DNA of 64,000 nt from Arthrobacter sp. FW306-07-I (GTDB lineage: Bacteria; Actinomycetota; Actinomycetes; Actinomycetales; Micrococcaceae), in assembly GCF_021800405.1 (NCBI RefSeq), contig NZ_CP084550.1, positions 4,030,001-4,094,000 on the forward strand, read 5' to 3'. The notes under the pieces are model-generated. The model was not told the origin of the DNA, made no database searches, and was given only the letters and a program-made list of their open reading frames with translations. Made by a program: the position numbers and the translations under genes. Of this stretch, positions 25,301 to 32,495 are shown in pieces. Within the stretch, counting starts at the first letter, position 1. Each line of letters starts with the position of its first letter.

Positions 25301-25459
25301 TCCGGCGCCGGAATAGATCGGGCCGTGCTGGAGCATCAGCCAGCCGAAGGAAACCGCGGGAACTGCAGCCAGCGCGTAAAAGGCGTTCCGGCCCCAAACC
25401 CTGAAGAGGAAGGGCGCGAGGACAGCCACCGAAAAGTGCACGGCAAGGACTGTGATCAC
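22385..25459 (-). CDS. mrpA: Na+/H+ antiporter subunit A with fused subunit B
   Basis: About 1,024 residues from a GTG at 25459, preceded by GGAGAA at a short five-base spacing; the frame is open to 25606 but that extension is not hydrophobic and lacks homologous features. The first 500 residues are a complex I ND5-like antiporter (FLPHWLP-type motif [47 protein letters not shown]). The middle part includes the MrpA-specific C-terminal helices. The last 150 residues, [32 protein letters not shown], are MrpB. Fused AB gives the six-gene operon AB-C-D-E-F-G. It is first in the operon; the promoter must lie in the 196-bp divergent gap before 25656. Confidence 0.95.
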   Translation of the reverse strand: [1024 protein letters not shown]

Positions 25460-25655
25460 TGTATTCTCCGCAACGTCAGGGATTCGATTGTCAAAAGTTG
25501 GAGCAGGCGGCAAAAAGTTAGGTCCGGGAGGGTTTAGTTTATCAAGGCGTGCCTGCCAGCCTTCCCGTTCAATGGCTCCCCACCCGGGCAGAATCCCCGG
25601 CAGCACGGGCCGGAGCTCCCCGGAGTGTTCGCCACGGGCGGATACGATTCATCGT

Positions 25656-27059
25656 ATGAACAGCGCCAGCGCGCCGGGGGCAATGCAGCCGGCCTCGGAA
25701 CTCGAAGCCGGAACCCCGTCCTCCAGCAAGGGGCGCATCCTGGCCTGGGCCTCCTGGGACTGGGGTTCGGCGGCCTTCAACGCAGTGATGACTACCTTCG
25801 TCTTCACCGTTTACCTGACGTCCAACGCCTTTGGGGGCGAGGACAGCGCATCGGCCGTGCTGGGCGCCGCGCTGGCCGTGGGCGGATTCGCCATCGCGCT
25901 GCTGGCACCCGTGACGGGCCAGCGCTCCGACGCGGGCGGCCGGCGCAAGCTGTGGCTGGGAGTGAACTCGGCCGCCGTCGCCATCCTCACGGCCCTGTGC
26001 TTCTTCGTGTTCCCGCGGCCGGAGTTCCTGCTCCTCGGGGCCTGCCTGATCGCCCTGGGCAACGTGTTCTTTGAATTCGCCGGCGTCAACTACAACGCCA
26101 TGCTGGCCCAGGTTTCCACGCCGCAGAACATCGGAAAGGTCAGTGGATTCGGCTGGGGCGCCGGCTACCTGGGCGGGATCGTGGCCCTCCTGATCGTCCT
26201 GCAACTCTTTGTCCAGCCGGCTTTTGACTGGTTCGGCGCGTCCACGCAGGACAGCCTCAACATCCGGCTGGTGGCCGTCTTCTCAGCCCTGTGGTTCTTC
26301 GTCTTCGCCCTTCCCGTCCTGTTCGCCGTCCCTGAACTACCCCGGTCACCCCAGGCCGCCCGCCTGGGTTTCCTTGCCAGCTACGGCCTGTTGTTCCGGC
26401 GGATCAAGGCCATCTACGCCACCAGCCCCCACACCATCTACTTCCTCTTAGCCAGCGCCGTATTCCGTGACGGCCTGGCCGCGGTCTTCACGTTCGGCGG
26501 GATCATCGCGGCCGGCACGTTTGGCTTTGCCCTTTCCCAGGTGATCTTCTTCGCGATCTTCGGGAACGTAGTGGCGGCCATCGGCGCGATGCTCGGCGGG
26601 TTCCTTGACGACAAGGTGGGCCCCAAAGCCGTCATCACCGGCTCCCTGGTGGGACTGCTTGTGGCCGGGACTGCCATCCTGGTCCTGGGTAACGGCAACT
26701 ATTCCTTCTTCGGCATGCAATGGGCGGGCAGCACCACGTTCTGGGTGTTCGGCCTGTTCCTCTGCCTGTTCGTCGGGCCGGCCCAGTCATCGTCGCGCGC
26801 CTACCTGGCCAGGCTCGCACCGCACGGGGAGTCCGGCGAACTCTTCGGGCTGTATGCCACCACCGGCCGGGCCGTCAGCTTCCTTGCACCCGCCCTGTTC
26901 ACCCTCTGCATCACCCTGGCAACCCCGCTGGTGCCTGCCGGCCAGGCACAACGGTGGGGCATCCTGGGCATCATGGTGGTCCTCCTGGCAGGACTCCTGG
27001 TGCTGCTGCCGGTGAAGCCACCGGCAAAGGCTCCCGTCGCCGTCGTTCCCGCCGGCTGA
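25656..27059 (+). CDS. UMF1/Atg22-type MFS transporter
   Basis: 467 residues from ATG 25656; the upstream frame to 25452 overlaps the mrpA promoter region and is not protein-like. The N-terminal ILAWASWDWGSAAFNAVMTTFVFTVYL carries the W-x-x-Y/W-D-W-x-x-S/A-x-F signature of the UMF1 (vacuole effluxer Atg22-like) MFS family. Twelve hydrophobic segments are visible, with a repeated loop QRSDAGGRRKLW after helix 3. Substrate unknown. It stands alone and diverges from the mrp operon. Confidence 0.85.
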   Translation: MNSASAPGAMQPASELEAGTPSSSKGRILAWASWDWGSAAFNAVMTTFVFTVYLTSNAFGGEDSASAVLGAALAVGGFAIALLAPVTGQRSDAGGRRKLWLGVNSAAVAILTALCFFVFPRPEFLLLGACLIALGNVFFEFAGVNYNAMLAQVSTPQNIGKVSGFGWGAGYLGGIVALLIVLQLFVQPAFDWFGASTQDSLNIRLVAVFSALWFFVFALPVLFAVPELPRSPQAARLGFLASYGLLFRRIKAIYATSPHTIYFLLASAVFRDGLAAVFTFGGIIAAGTFGFALSQVIFFAIFGNVVAAIGAMLGGFLDDKVGPKAVITGSLVGLLVAGTAILVLGNGNYSFFGMQWAGSTTFWVFGLFLCLFVGPAQSSSRAYLARLAPHGESGELFGLYATTGRAVSFLAPALFTLCITLATPLVPAGQAQRWGILGIMVVLLAGLLVLLPVKPPAKAPVAVVPAG

Positions 27060-27124
27060 AACACCGCGATGGGGGCCTGGTCCGGGACTCCGCCAAGTGG
27101 TGGAAGGCGGACTAAGCTGGACCC

Positions 27125-27607
27125 ATGAACGTGGACGAAACGAACCTTCCGGGCCTGGGCCTCCGGAAGGATTTCATGACCGCCTCCGGGCGCCGCATCG
27201 GTGTGGTGGAGCGGCGGGAGGGCCAGACGGAACTCATCGTTTCCACCTGGGACGACCCCGATACCTGCCAGGCTTCGATTCCGCTCACCAGCGATGAAGC
27301 AGCCACCCTTGGCAACCTCCTGGGCGGCACGCACCTGGCAATGAAGCTCGCGGAGGAGCACAAGGACGTCCCGGGCATCGTCACCCGGCAGTTCTCCATC
27401 GCCGCCGACTCCCCGTTCCAGAACCAGCCCATGGGCAAGGCGTCCATCCGCACCCGGAGCGGCGTCTCCATCGTGGCCATCATGCGCGAGGGTGAGGTGC
27501 TGCCATCGCCCGGGCCCGACGTCGTCCTCCACCCCGGTGACCTGCTGGTGGCAGTGGGCACCCAGGAAGGCCTCGACTCAGCGGCCCATATCCTGCGCCA
27601 CGGCTAG
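27125..27607 (+). CDS. KhtT-like regulatory subunit of a K+/H+ antiporter (TrkA-C domain)
   Basis: 160 residues, soluble. The C-terminal half, about 85-158, is an RCK/TrkA-C domain: GKASIRTRSGVSIVAIMREGEVLPSPGPDVVLHPGDLLVAVGTQEGLDSAAHIL. The N-terminal half (LPGLGLRKDFMTASGRRIGVVERREGQTELIV) matches KhtT proteins, which gate the partner antiporter in response to pH or nucleotides such as c-di-AMP. The antiporter gene follows by five bases, so they form one unit. Confidence 0.9.
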   Translation: MNVDETNLPGLGLRKDFMTASGRRIGVVERREGQTELIVSTWDDPDTCQASIPLTSDEAATLGNLLGGTHLAMKLAEEHKDVPGIVTRQFSIAADSPFQNQPMGKASIRTRSGVSIVAIMREGEVLPSPGPDVVLHPGDLLVAVGTQEGLDSAAHILRHG

Positions 27608-27612
27608 TTCCC

Positions 27613-28794
27613 ATGGACCCGTTGGCCCAGACCCTCGTTGAACTGGGGGCCGTTGTGTTCTGCCTCGGCCTCCTGGCCAGGCTGGCCGGACGGATCGGGA
27701 TGTCGCCCATCCCCTTTTACCTGCTGGGCGGTCTGGCCTTCGGTGCCGGCGGCGTCGTCAAGCTCGAAGGCATGCACGAATTTGCCCATCTTTCCGGCGA
27801 AATCGGCGTCATCCTCCTGCTGCTTATGCTCGGGCTGGAATATACGGCTGCCGAACTTTTTACCGGGCTGCGCCGTTCCTGGCAGGCCGGCATCCTGGAC
27901 CTTGTCCTGAACTTCCTGCCCGGCGCCGGGCTCGCGCTGCTACTGGGCTGGGGCGGCGTGGGTGCCATGGTCATGGGCGGGGTCACCTACATCTCCTCCT
28001 CGGGCATCGCCGCCAAGGTCATTACGGACCTGGGCCGGCTTGGTAACCGCGAAACACCCGTGGTGCTGTCCATCCTGGTGTTCGAGGACCTGGCCATGGC
28101 CGTCTACCTGCCCATCCTCACGGCCACCCTGGCCGGGGTGAGTTTCCTGGGCGGGCTGACCACGGTGGGGATTGCCCTGGCGGTGGTCACCGTGGTCCTG
28201 ATGGTGGCGCTGCGGCACGGGCACCACGTGTCCAAGGCCGTGCACAGCGAGAACTCCGAGGTCTTCCTGCTCAACGTCCTCGGGGCCGCCCTGCTGGTGG
28301 CGGGCGCCGCATCCGCCATGCAGGTCTCTGCGGCAGTGGGCGCGTTCATGCTGGGCATCGCCATCTCAGGCTCCACCGCGCACAATGCCACCCGCATCCT
28401 TGAGCCGCTGCGGGACCTGTTTGCCGCTATCTTCTTTGTGGCGTTCGGGCTCAACACGGACCCCGCCTCCATTCCGCCGGTCCTGGGCTGGGCCCTGGTC
28501 CTGGCGGTGGCCACGGCGGGCACCAAGATGATCACGGGAATCTGGGCCGCCAAGCAGGCCGGAATCGCCCGGCCGGGCCGCTTCCGGGCGGGCGCCGCAC
28601 TGGTGGCGCGCGGCGAATTCTCCATCGTGATCGCGGGCCTTGCCGTTGCCTCGGGAGCGGTTCCGCATGAGCTCGCGGCGCTGGCCACCGCCTACGTGCT
28701 GCTGATGGCGGTGCTGGGTCCGCTGGCCGCGCGCTACGTGGAGCCGCTGGCCAAGCCGTTCATCCGGCCGCGGGCGGTCGCCCCGCAGACCTAG
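27613..28794 (+). CDS. KefB/KhtU-like CPA2 cation/proton antiporter
   Basis: 393 residues, about twelve helices, monovalent cation:proton antiporter-2 family. Seen motifs: ISSSGIAAKVITDLGRLGNRETPVVLSILVFEDLAMAVYLPIL, with the E-D-L helix bearing the transport acidic pair, and late RAGAALVARGEFSIVIAGLA (the G-R-G-E-F-type motif). It lacks a fused TrkA-N domain, which agrees with the separate KhtT-like subunit just upstream. The likely role is K+ efflux against H+ entry, for pH or osmotic control. Confidence 0.92.
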   Translation: MDPLAQTLVELGAVVFCLGLLARLAGRIGMSPIPFYLLGGLAFGAGGVVKLEGMHEFAHLSGEIGVILLLLMLGLEYTAAELFTGLRRSWQAGILDLVLNFLPGAGLALLLGWGGVGAMVMGGVTYISSSGIAAKVITDLGRLGNRETPVVLSILVFEDLAMAVYLPILTATLAGVSFLGGLTTVGIALAVVTVVLMVALRHGHHVSKAVHSENSEVFLLNVLGAALLVAGAASAMQVSAAVGAFMLGIAISGSTAHNATRILEPLRDLFAAIFFVAFGLNTDPASIPPVLGWALVLAVATAGTKMITGIWAAKQAGIARPGRFRAGAALVARGEFSIVIAGLAVASGAVPHELAALATAYVLLMAVLGPLAARYVEPLAKPFIRPRAVAPQT

Positions 28795-28849
28795 CCCCTC
28801 AAAGCATTGGGAGCGCAGGAGCTTAGGCGCGCGGCTGCCTGCTGGTGCT

Positions 28850-29425
28850 CTAGATGCTGGTGCGGTGGAAGTTCAGGTGGCTGCGGCTGGCGGTGGGGCC
28901 ACGCTGGCCCTGGTACCGGTTACCGTACTCCCCCTGGCCGTACGGGTACTCCGCCGCCGAAGTCAGCCGGAAGAAGCAGAGCTGGCCGATCTTCATCCCC
29001 GGCCACAGCTTGATGGGCAGTGTTGCCATGTTGGACAGCTCAAGGGTGACGTGGCCGGAAAAGCCAGGGTCGATGAAGCCGGCAGTGGAGTGGGTCAACA
29101 GGCCAAGCCGGCCCAGCGATGACTTGCCTTCCAGGCGGGCCGCAATGTCGTCGGGCAGCGTCACGGTCTCATAGGTGGAACCCAGGACGAACTCCCCCGG
29201 GTGCAGGATAAAGGCCTCGTCCTGCTCCACTTCCACCAGCCGGGTCAGCTCGGGCTGCTCCTGCGCCGGATCAATGTGCGCGTACTTGTGGTTGTCGAAC
29301 AACCGGAAGAACTTGTCGATCCGGACATCCACGGACGACGGCTGGACCATCGCCGGATCGTACGGTTCCAGCACGATCCGCTGGGAATCAATTTCGGCTC
29401 GAATGTCGCGGTCAGAGATCAGCAC
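28850..29425 (-). CDS. dcd: dCTP deaminase
   Basis: 191 residues, trimeric dUTPase-fold enzyme. Conserved parts: [13 protein letters not shown] start, [69 protein letters not shown] (with the catalytic Glu and the S-S-x-G-R loop) and [10 protein letters not shown]. It deaminates dCTP to dUTP; actinobacterial members often also cleave to dUMP, and which form this is cannot be decided by eye. GTG start. It is a monocistronic gene converging on the antiporter. Confidence 0.95.
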   Translation of the reverse strand: MLISDRDIRAEIDSQRIVLEPYDPAMVQPSSVDVRIDKFFRLFDNHKYAHIDPAQEQPELTRLVEVEQDEAFILHPGEFVLGSTYETVTLPDDIAARLEGKSSLGRLGLLTHSTAGFIDPGFSGHVTLELSNMATLPIKLWPGMKIGQLCFFRLTSAAEYPYGQGEYGNRYQGQRGPTASRSHLNFHRTSI

Positions 29426-29555
29426 CGTCCCAAATTACCGTATCGGTTATCCACAGCCACACTTTCCCGTTGTTGCTGTGGCCTGGTGGGGCTAATGTTG
29501 CGAATGAAAGCCGCCGGAATGGTCTCCCGAATGGCGTAACAGAGCTGGGGATGTT

Positions 29556-31298
29556 GTGAATAAATTAGTGGCACCGTCTTTTATTGGCGTGCTCTGTGCA
29601 TTGGCGCTGGTCTCTTCGTCTGCCGCCGCACCCCCCGAGCCGCTGCCCTTCGGCCAGGCCTCGGGCACAGCGAGCATCACACTGCAGGCTCCGCTGGTCC
29701 GCGGCAGCGGAACCTCCATGCAGGCTGACACGGCAGGGAAACTCACCCCTGCCGTAGACCCCGATATCCGCGTCGCTTCGCCCCTGACCGGGGCAGCCCC
29801 CACACCGGAGCCTGCGCCCGCTCCCCCAACGGCCACGTCCGCACCCGACCTCGCCCCTCCGTCCGATGCCGGGGTTGCGCCCTCCACGGAAACTTCGCCG
29901 TCTCCGCCACCCACTTCCGCTTCCCCGGCCACACCCCAAACGACTTCCATCCCTCCGCTGTGGGCACCGGACCAGGAACTGTCCTCACCGTCCACAACGC
30001 AGCTCGCGGCTCCCGATTCCTCCGCCCCCCTTTCCACCGAGGCACTGGTACCGGACAGCAACTCGTCCGCCATCCTCACCGTGTTCACCAAGATCAACGA
30101 GTACCGGGTGGCCAACGGCCTTAACAAGGTCAAGTACCACCCCACTGTGGCCGGGTTGTCGCAAGAATGGTCGGACAACATCGCCACGCGTGAGGTAATC
30201 GAACACCGCGCGAGTTTCTGGACTGATCCCCGCGCCCTGAACCCCAACAACGGAGCCGGTGAAGTCATCGCCATCCGCACCGACCGGGACGCCGCCCAGC
30301 TTGTGGAGTGGTGGAAGGGTTCACCGGGCCACAATGCCATGCTTCTCGACCCGCGCTTCAACGTGATGGGCGCCGGGATCTCCTATACGAACTCCACGTA
30401 CCAGATTTGGGGTGTGGTGAACTTCTTCGGATACACCACACTGCCGGCGGGAACCCTCGATTCCCCGGGCGGCGCCGGGTCGGGTGGAGCTTTCCCGCCC
30501 CCGCCGCCAAGCCTGTGCGACGCACCCGTCAAGCACATGCCGCCCACCCTCAATCTCGCCGCAGCGGCAATCACCGGCCCGGCAGACCTCGTTTCCGTCG
30601 ACTCCGCCGGCCAACTGCTGAACCGTGCGTCCACCGGCCCCCGCACCTACGCCGCAGCCAAGGTCATCGGCTCCGGCTTTGGCGGAGCCAAGGAAGTCTT
30701 TGTCACCGACTGGGACCGGGACGGCGCCTATGACGTCCTGACCCAATGGACCGGCGGCAACCTGACCCTGTACAGGGGCATCGCCACCGGTGGGTTCCAG
30801 GCGCCCATCACCCTCGGTACGGGTGGCTGGAACACCCTGACCTTGGCCGTGGGCGGCTGGTGCGCCAACAACCGCATGCCCCAGATCCTGGCGCTGGACG
30901 GCGCCGGCAACCTGTTCATGTATGCGAACAGGGGAACCGGCGACATCGCGGACCGGGTCACCATTGCCACTGGCATCTACGCCTCCCGGCTCTCCATGGT
31001 GGACTACGACGCCGACGGTTTCCAGGACGTCCTCGCGCTGAAGACCGACGGCACCGTACAGCTCTACCGCGGGTGGGGCACCACCGCGGTCCGCGCGGAG
31101 GCCAGGCCCACCGTCGCAACGGGGTGGACGGACGTCACAGGAATCCGGGCGCTGCGGAATGTCACCGGGCTGAACTCCACAGGCGTGGCGCTCCGGCGGG
31201 CCAATGACACCGTGCAGTACTGGGACCTTAGCTCTGGAAGCCTCGCGTCGCCGTCGAACATAACCGGCCCCTGGAGCGGGCAGCGGCTGGCGCAGTAG
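29556..31298 (+). CDS. Secreted CAP/SCP-domain protein with FG-GAP/VCBS-like C-terminal repeats
   Basis: 580 residues, GTG start. A signal peptide LVAPSFIGVLCALALVSSSAAA is followed by about 120 residues of Pro/Ala/Thr/Ser-rich linker (to about 165). Then comes a CAP domain, about 165-290: FTKINEYRVANGLNKVKYHPTVAGLSQEWS, IEHRASFW, WWKGSPGHNAMLLDPRFNVMGAGISY and IWGVVNFFGY, with its two conserved His. From about 325 to the end are D-W-D-R-D-G-A-Y-D-V-L-T and VDYDADGFQDVLALKTDGTVQLYRG, calcium-binding FG-GAP propeller motifs. It is exported and perhaps wall-associated through the linker. Role unknown; adhesion or envelope remodelling are possible. Confidence 0.88.
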   Translation: MNKLVAPSFIGVLCALALVSSSAAAPPEPLPFGQASGTASITLQAPLVRGSGTSMQADTAGKLTPAVDPDIRVASPLTGAAPTPEPAPAPPTATSAPDLAPPSDAGVAPSTETSPSPPPTSASPATPQTTSIPPLWAPDQELSSPSTTQLAAPDSSAPLSTEALVPDSNSSAILTVFTKINEYRVANGLNKVKYHPTVAGLSQEWSDNIATREVIEHRASFWTDPRALNPNNGAGEVIAIRTDRDAAQLVEWWKGSPGHNAMLLDPRFNVMGAGISYTNSTYQIWGVVNFFGYTTLPAGTLDSPGGAGSGGAFPPPPPSLCDAPVKHMPPTLNLAAAAITGPADLVSVDSAGQLLNRASTGPRTYAAAKVIGSGFGGAKEVFVTDWDRDGAYDVLTQWTGGNLTLYRGIATGGFQAPITLGTGGWNTLTLAVGGWCANNRMPQILALDGAGNLFMYANRGTGDIADRVTIATGIYASRLSMVDYDADGFQDVLALKTDGTVQLYRGWGTTAVRAEARPTVATGWTDVTGIRALRNVTGLNSTGVALRRANDTVQYWDLSSGSLASPSNITGPWSGQRLAQ

Positions 31299-31358
31299 GC
31301 CAGGCTGTCTGCCGGCACCGGTAGCCGAACCCCGGCACCAGCACCCGGCATTGCAGCG

Positions 31359-31820
31359 TCAGAGTGCGGGCTGCAGTTCCAGCACGTGCTTCAGCCGGTC
31401 CAGCTGGGCCACGTCGGAGCTGACGCGGCGCTGCAGCATCCCGTCCAGGAACGTGAACCTGCTGAGGAAGCCGAAGCGGCCGCCGCGTTTTGCTTCCATG
31501 GCGAACCGCACGCGGGTCCCGGCGTCCTCGCTGCTGAGGTAGTAGCCGCCCCAGCGGGTTGCGGGACCGGAGACGATGTGGAATTCAATTTCTGCCCCTG
31601 GCCGCAGGTTGGTGATCTCCAGTTCCGCCGGGATGCTCAGGCCGGAGCGGCCGGCCACCATTTTGCGGTACAGCGCGCCGTTGGCATCGGCGGGCCCCCG
31701 AACGAGCTTCACGCTCCGGACGTCACTGCGCCAGGCGGGAAGATTGGTCGCGTCAAGGAGGTATTGGTACACGGGCATGGCGTCGCGTTCTATGAGGACC
31801 TCGTGCTCTGCGATTGCCAT
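31359..31820 (-). CDS. SRPBCC (START-like) family protein
   Basis: 153 residues from ATG 31820, with AGGAA eight bases upstream. The helix-grip opening AIAEHEVLIERDAMPVYQYLLDATNLPAWRSDVRSVKLVRG and later GPATRWGGYYLSSEDAGTRVRFAMEAK are typical of polyketide cyclase/dehydrase-like SRPBCC proteins, which bind hydrophobic ligands. No partner gene adjoins it. A riboswitch-like leader precedes it, 34 bases before the start. Confidence 0.82.
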   Translation of the reverse strand: MAIAEHEVLIERDAMPVYQYLLDATNLPAWRSDVRSVKLVRGPADANGALYRKMVAGRSGLSIPAELEITNLRPGAEIEFHIVSGPATRWGGYYLSSEDAGTRVRFAMEAKRGGRFGFLSRFTFLDGMLQRRVSSDVAQLDRLKHVLELQPAL

Positions 31821-31853
31821 GTAAAAAATTCCTGTGGTTGACGTCGGCTGCCG

Positions 31854-31944
31854 CAATAGCTGCCTCCCCCAAATGCGGCCGCTACCCGGATCAGGTTAGC
31901 CAGCGCCCCTCGGCCGGACCTAGCAGGCACCGCGGACGTTATTG
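31854..31944 (-). promoter_or_regulatory. Degenerate TPP-riboswitch-like leader
   Basis: On the minus strand the order is CAATA, CGGTGCC, GGCCGAGG, AACCTGATCCGGGTAGC, then TTTGGGGGA and TATTG. This follows TPP spacing, and the AACCTGATC-CGGGTA arm is exact. However, the invariant CTGAGA core is replaced by CCGAGG. The outer CAATA/TATTG arms can pair. It may be a diverged or decayed riboswitch for the SRPBCC gene. Confidence 0.4.
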
Positions 31945-32084
31945 AAGAGTTACTGGATGACGCCCGGGCTTGCGGCGGGTTGCAGGTCTTGCCTTGAAGG
32001 ACACGGAGGCGCTGCTGGCCGGGTTGGCGGGGAGCCTGCAGATCTGCGCTAAGCTAAGTTCTGCCCCGCTCGAGCGAGGGCGCT

Positions 32085-32155
32085 GCGGCTGTAGCTCAAT
32101 GGTAGAGCGCTAGCTTCCCAAGCTTGATACGCGGGTTCGATTCCCGTCAGCCGCT
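32085..32155 (+). tRNA. tRNA-Gly (anticodon CCC)
   Basis: 71 nt cloverleaf: acceptor GCGGCTG pairs with CAGCCGC, D-stem GCTC/GAGC, anticodon loop TTCCCAA giving CCC, T-arm GCGGG-TTCGATT-CCCGT, discriminator T. CCA is not encoded. The anticodon stem CTAGC/GCTTG has one T-T mismatch at the second pair. Confidence 0.95.
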
Positions 32156-32249
32156 CTCGTGCCCGCACGGCGGCCCTCCACAGTTCCATTAGGTGCCAGG
32201 GTGTACCGTCGGTAGCAAGGAGCCTTTCGGCTCCGCTACAGGAGCAATC

Positions 32250-32390
32250 ATGGCTGATAAGTCCCCGCGTCAAACGGCATCAAAAAAGTCCGGCAAGTCC
32301 ATCAAGGAAAAGCGCGCAGACAAGAGGGCCGCAGCTGCCCCTGCCGGCTCCTTGGACATCACTCCCACCAAAGCGGCGAAGAAGAAGTAA
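32250..32390 (+). CDS. Small lysine/alanine-rich protein
   Basis: 46 residues, ATG with AGGAG at good spacing. The sequence is strongly basic: MADKSPRQTASKKSGKSIKE followed by KRADKRAAAAPAG and a KAAKKK end. Nearly identical small basic proteins are a recurrent conserved hypothetical in Arthrobacter-type genomes, as far as I recall. It could bind nucleic acid. It lies between tRNA-Gly and a strong terminator. Confidence 0.75.
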   Translation: MADKSPRQTASKKSGKSIKEKRADKRAAAAPAGSLDITPTKAAKKK

Positions 32391-32415
32391 CCCAGCGAAC
32401 ATCCCGCTGGGCCAG

Positions 32416-32455
32416 CACAAGACCCCGTCATCGCGGCTGATGGCGGGGTCTTGTG
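32416..32455. terminator. Bidirectional intrinsic terminator
   Basis: A 16-bp arm starting CACAAGACCCCG and the matching CGGGGTCTTGTG, with one G-T pair, enclose an eight-base loop. It lies between the convergent small basic protein gene and the MFS gene. Confidence 0.85.
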
Positions 32456-32495
32456 TTCGCTGCAGGCAGGCGACAGGCCCTACCGGGCCCGTTCG

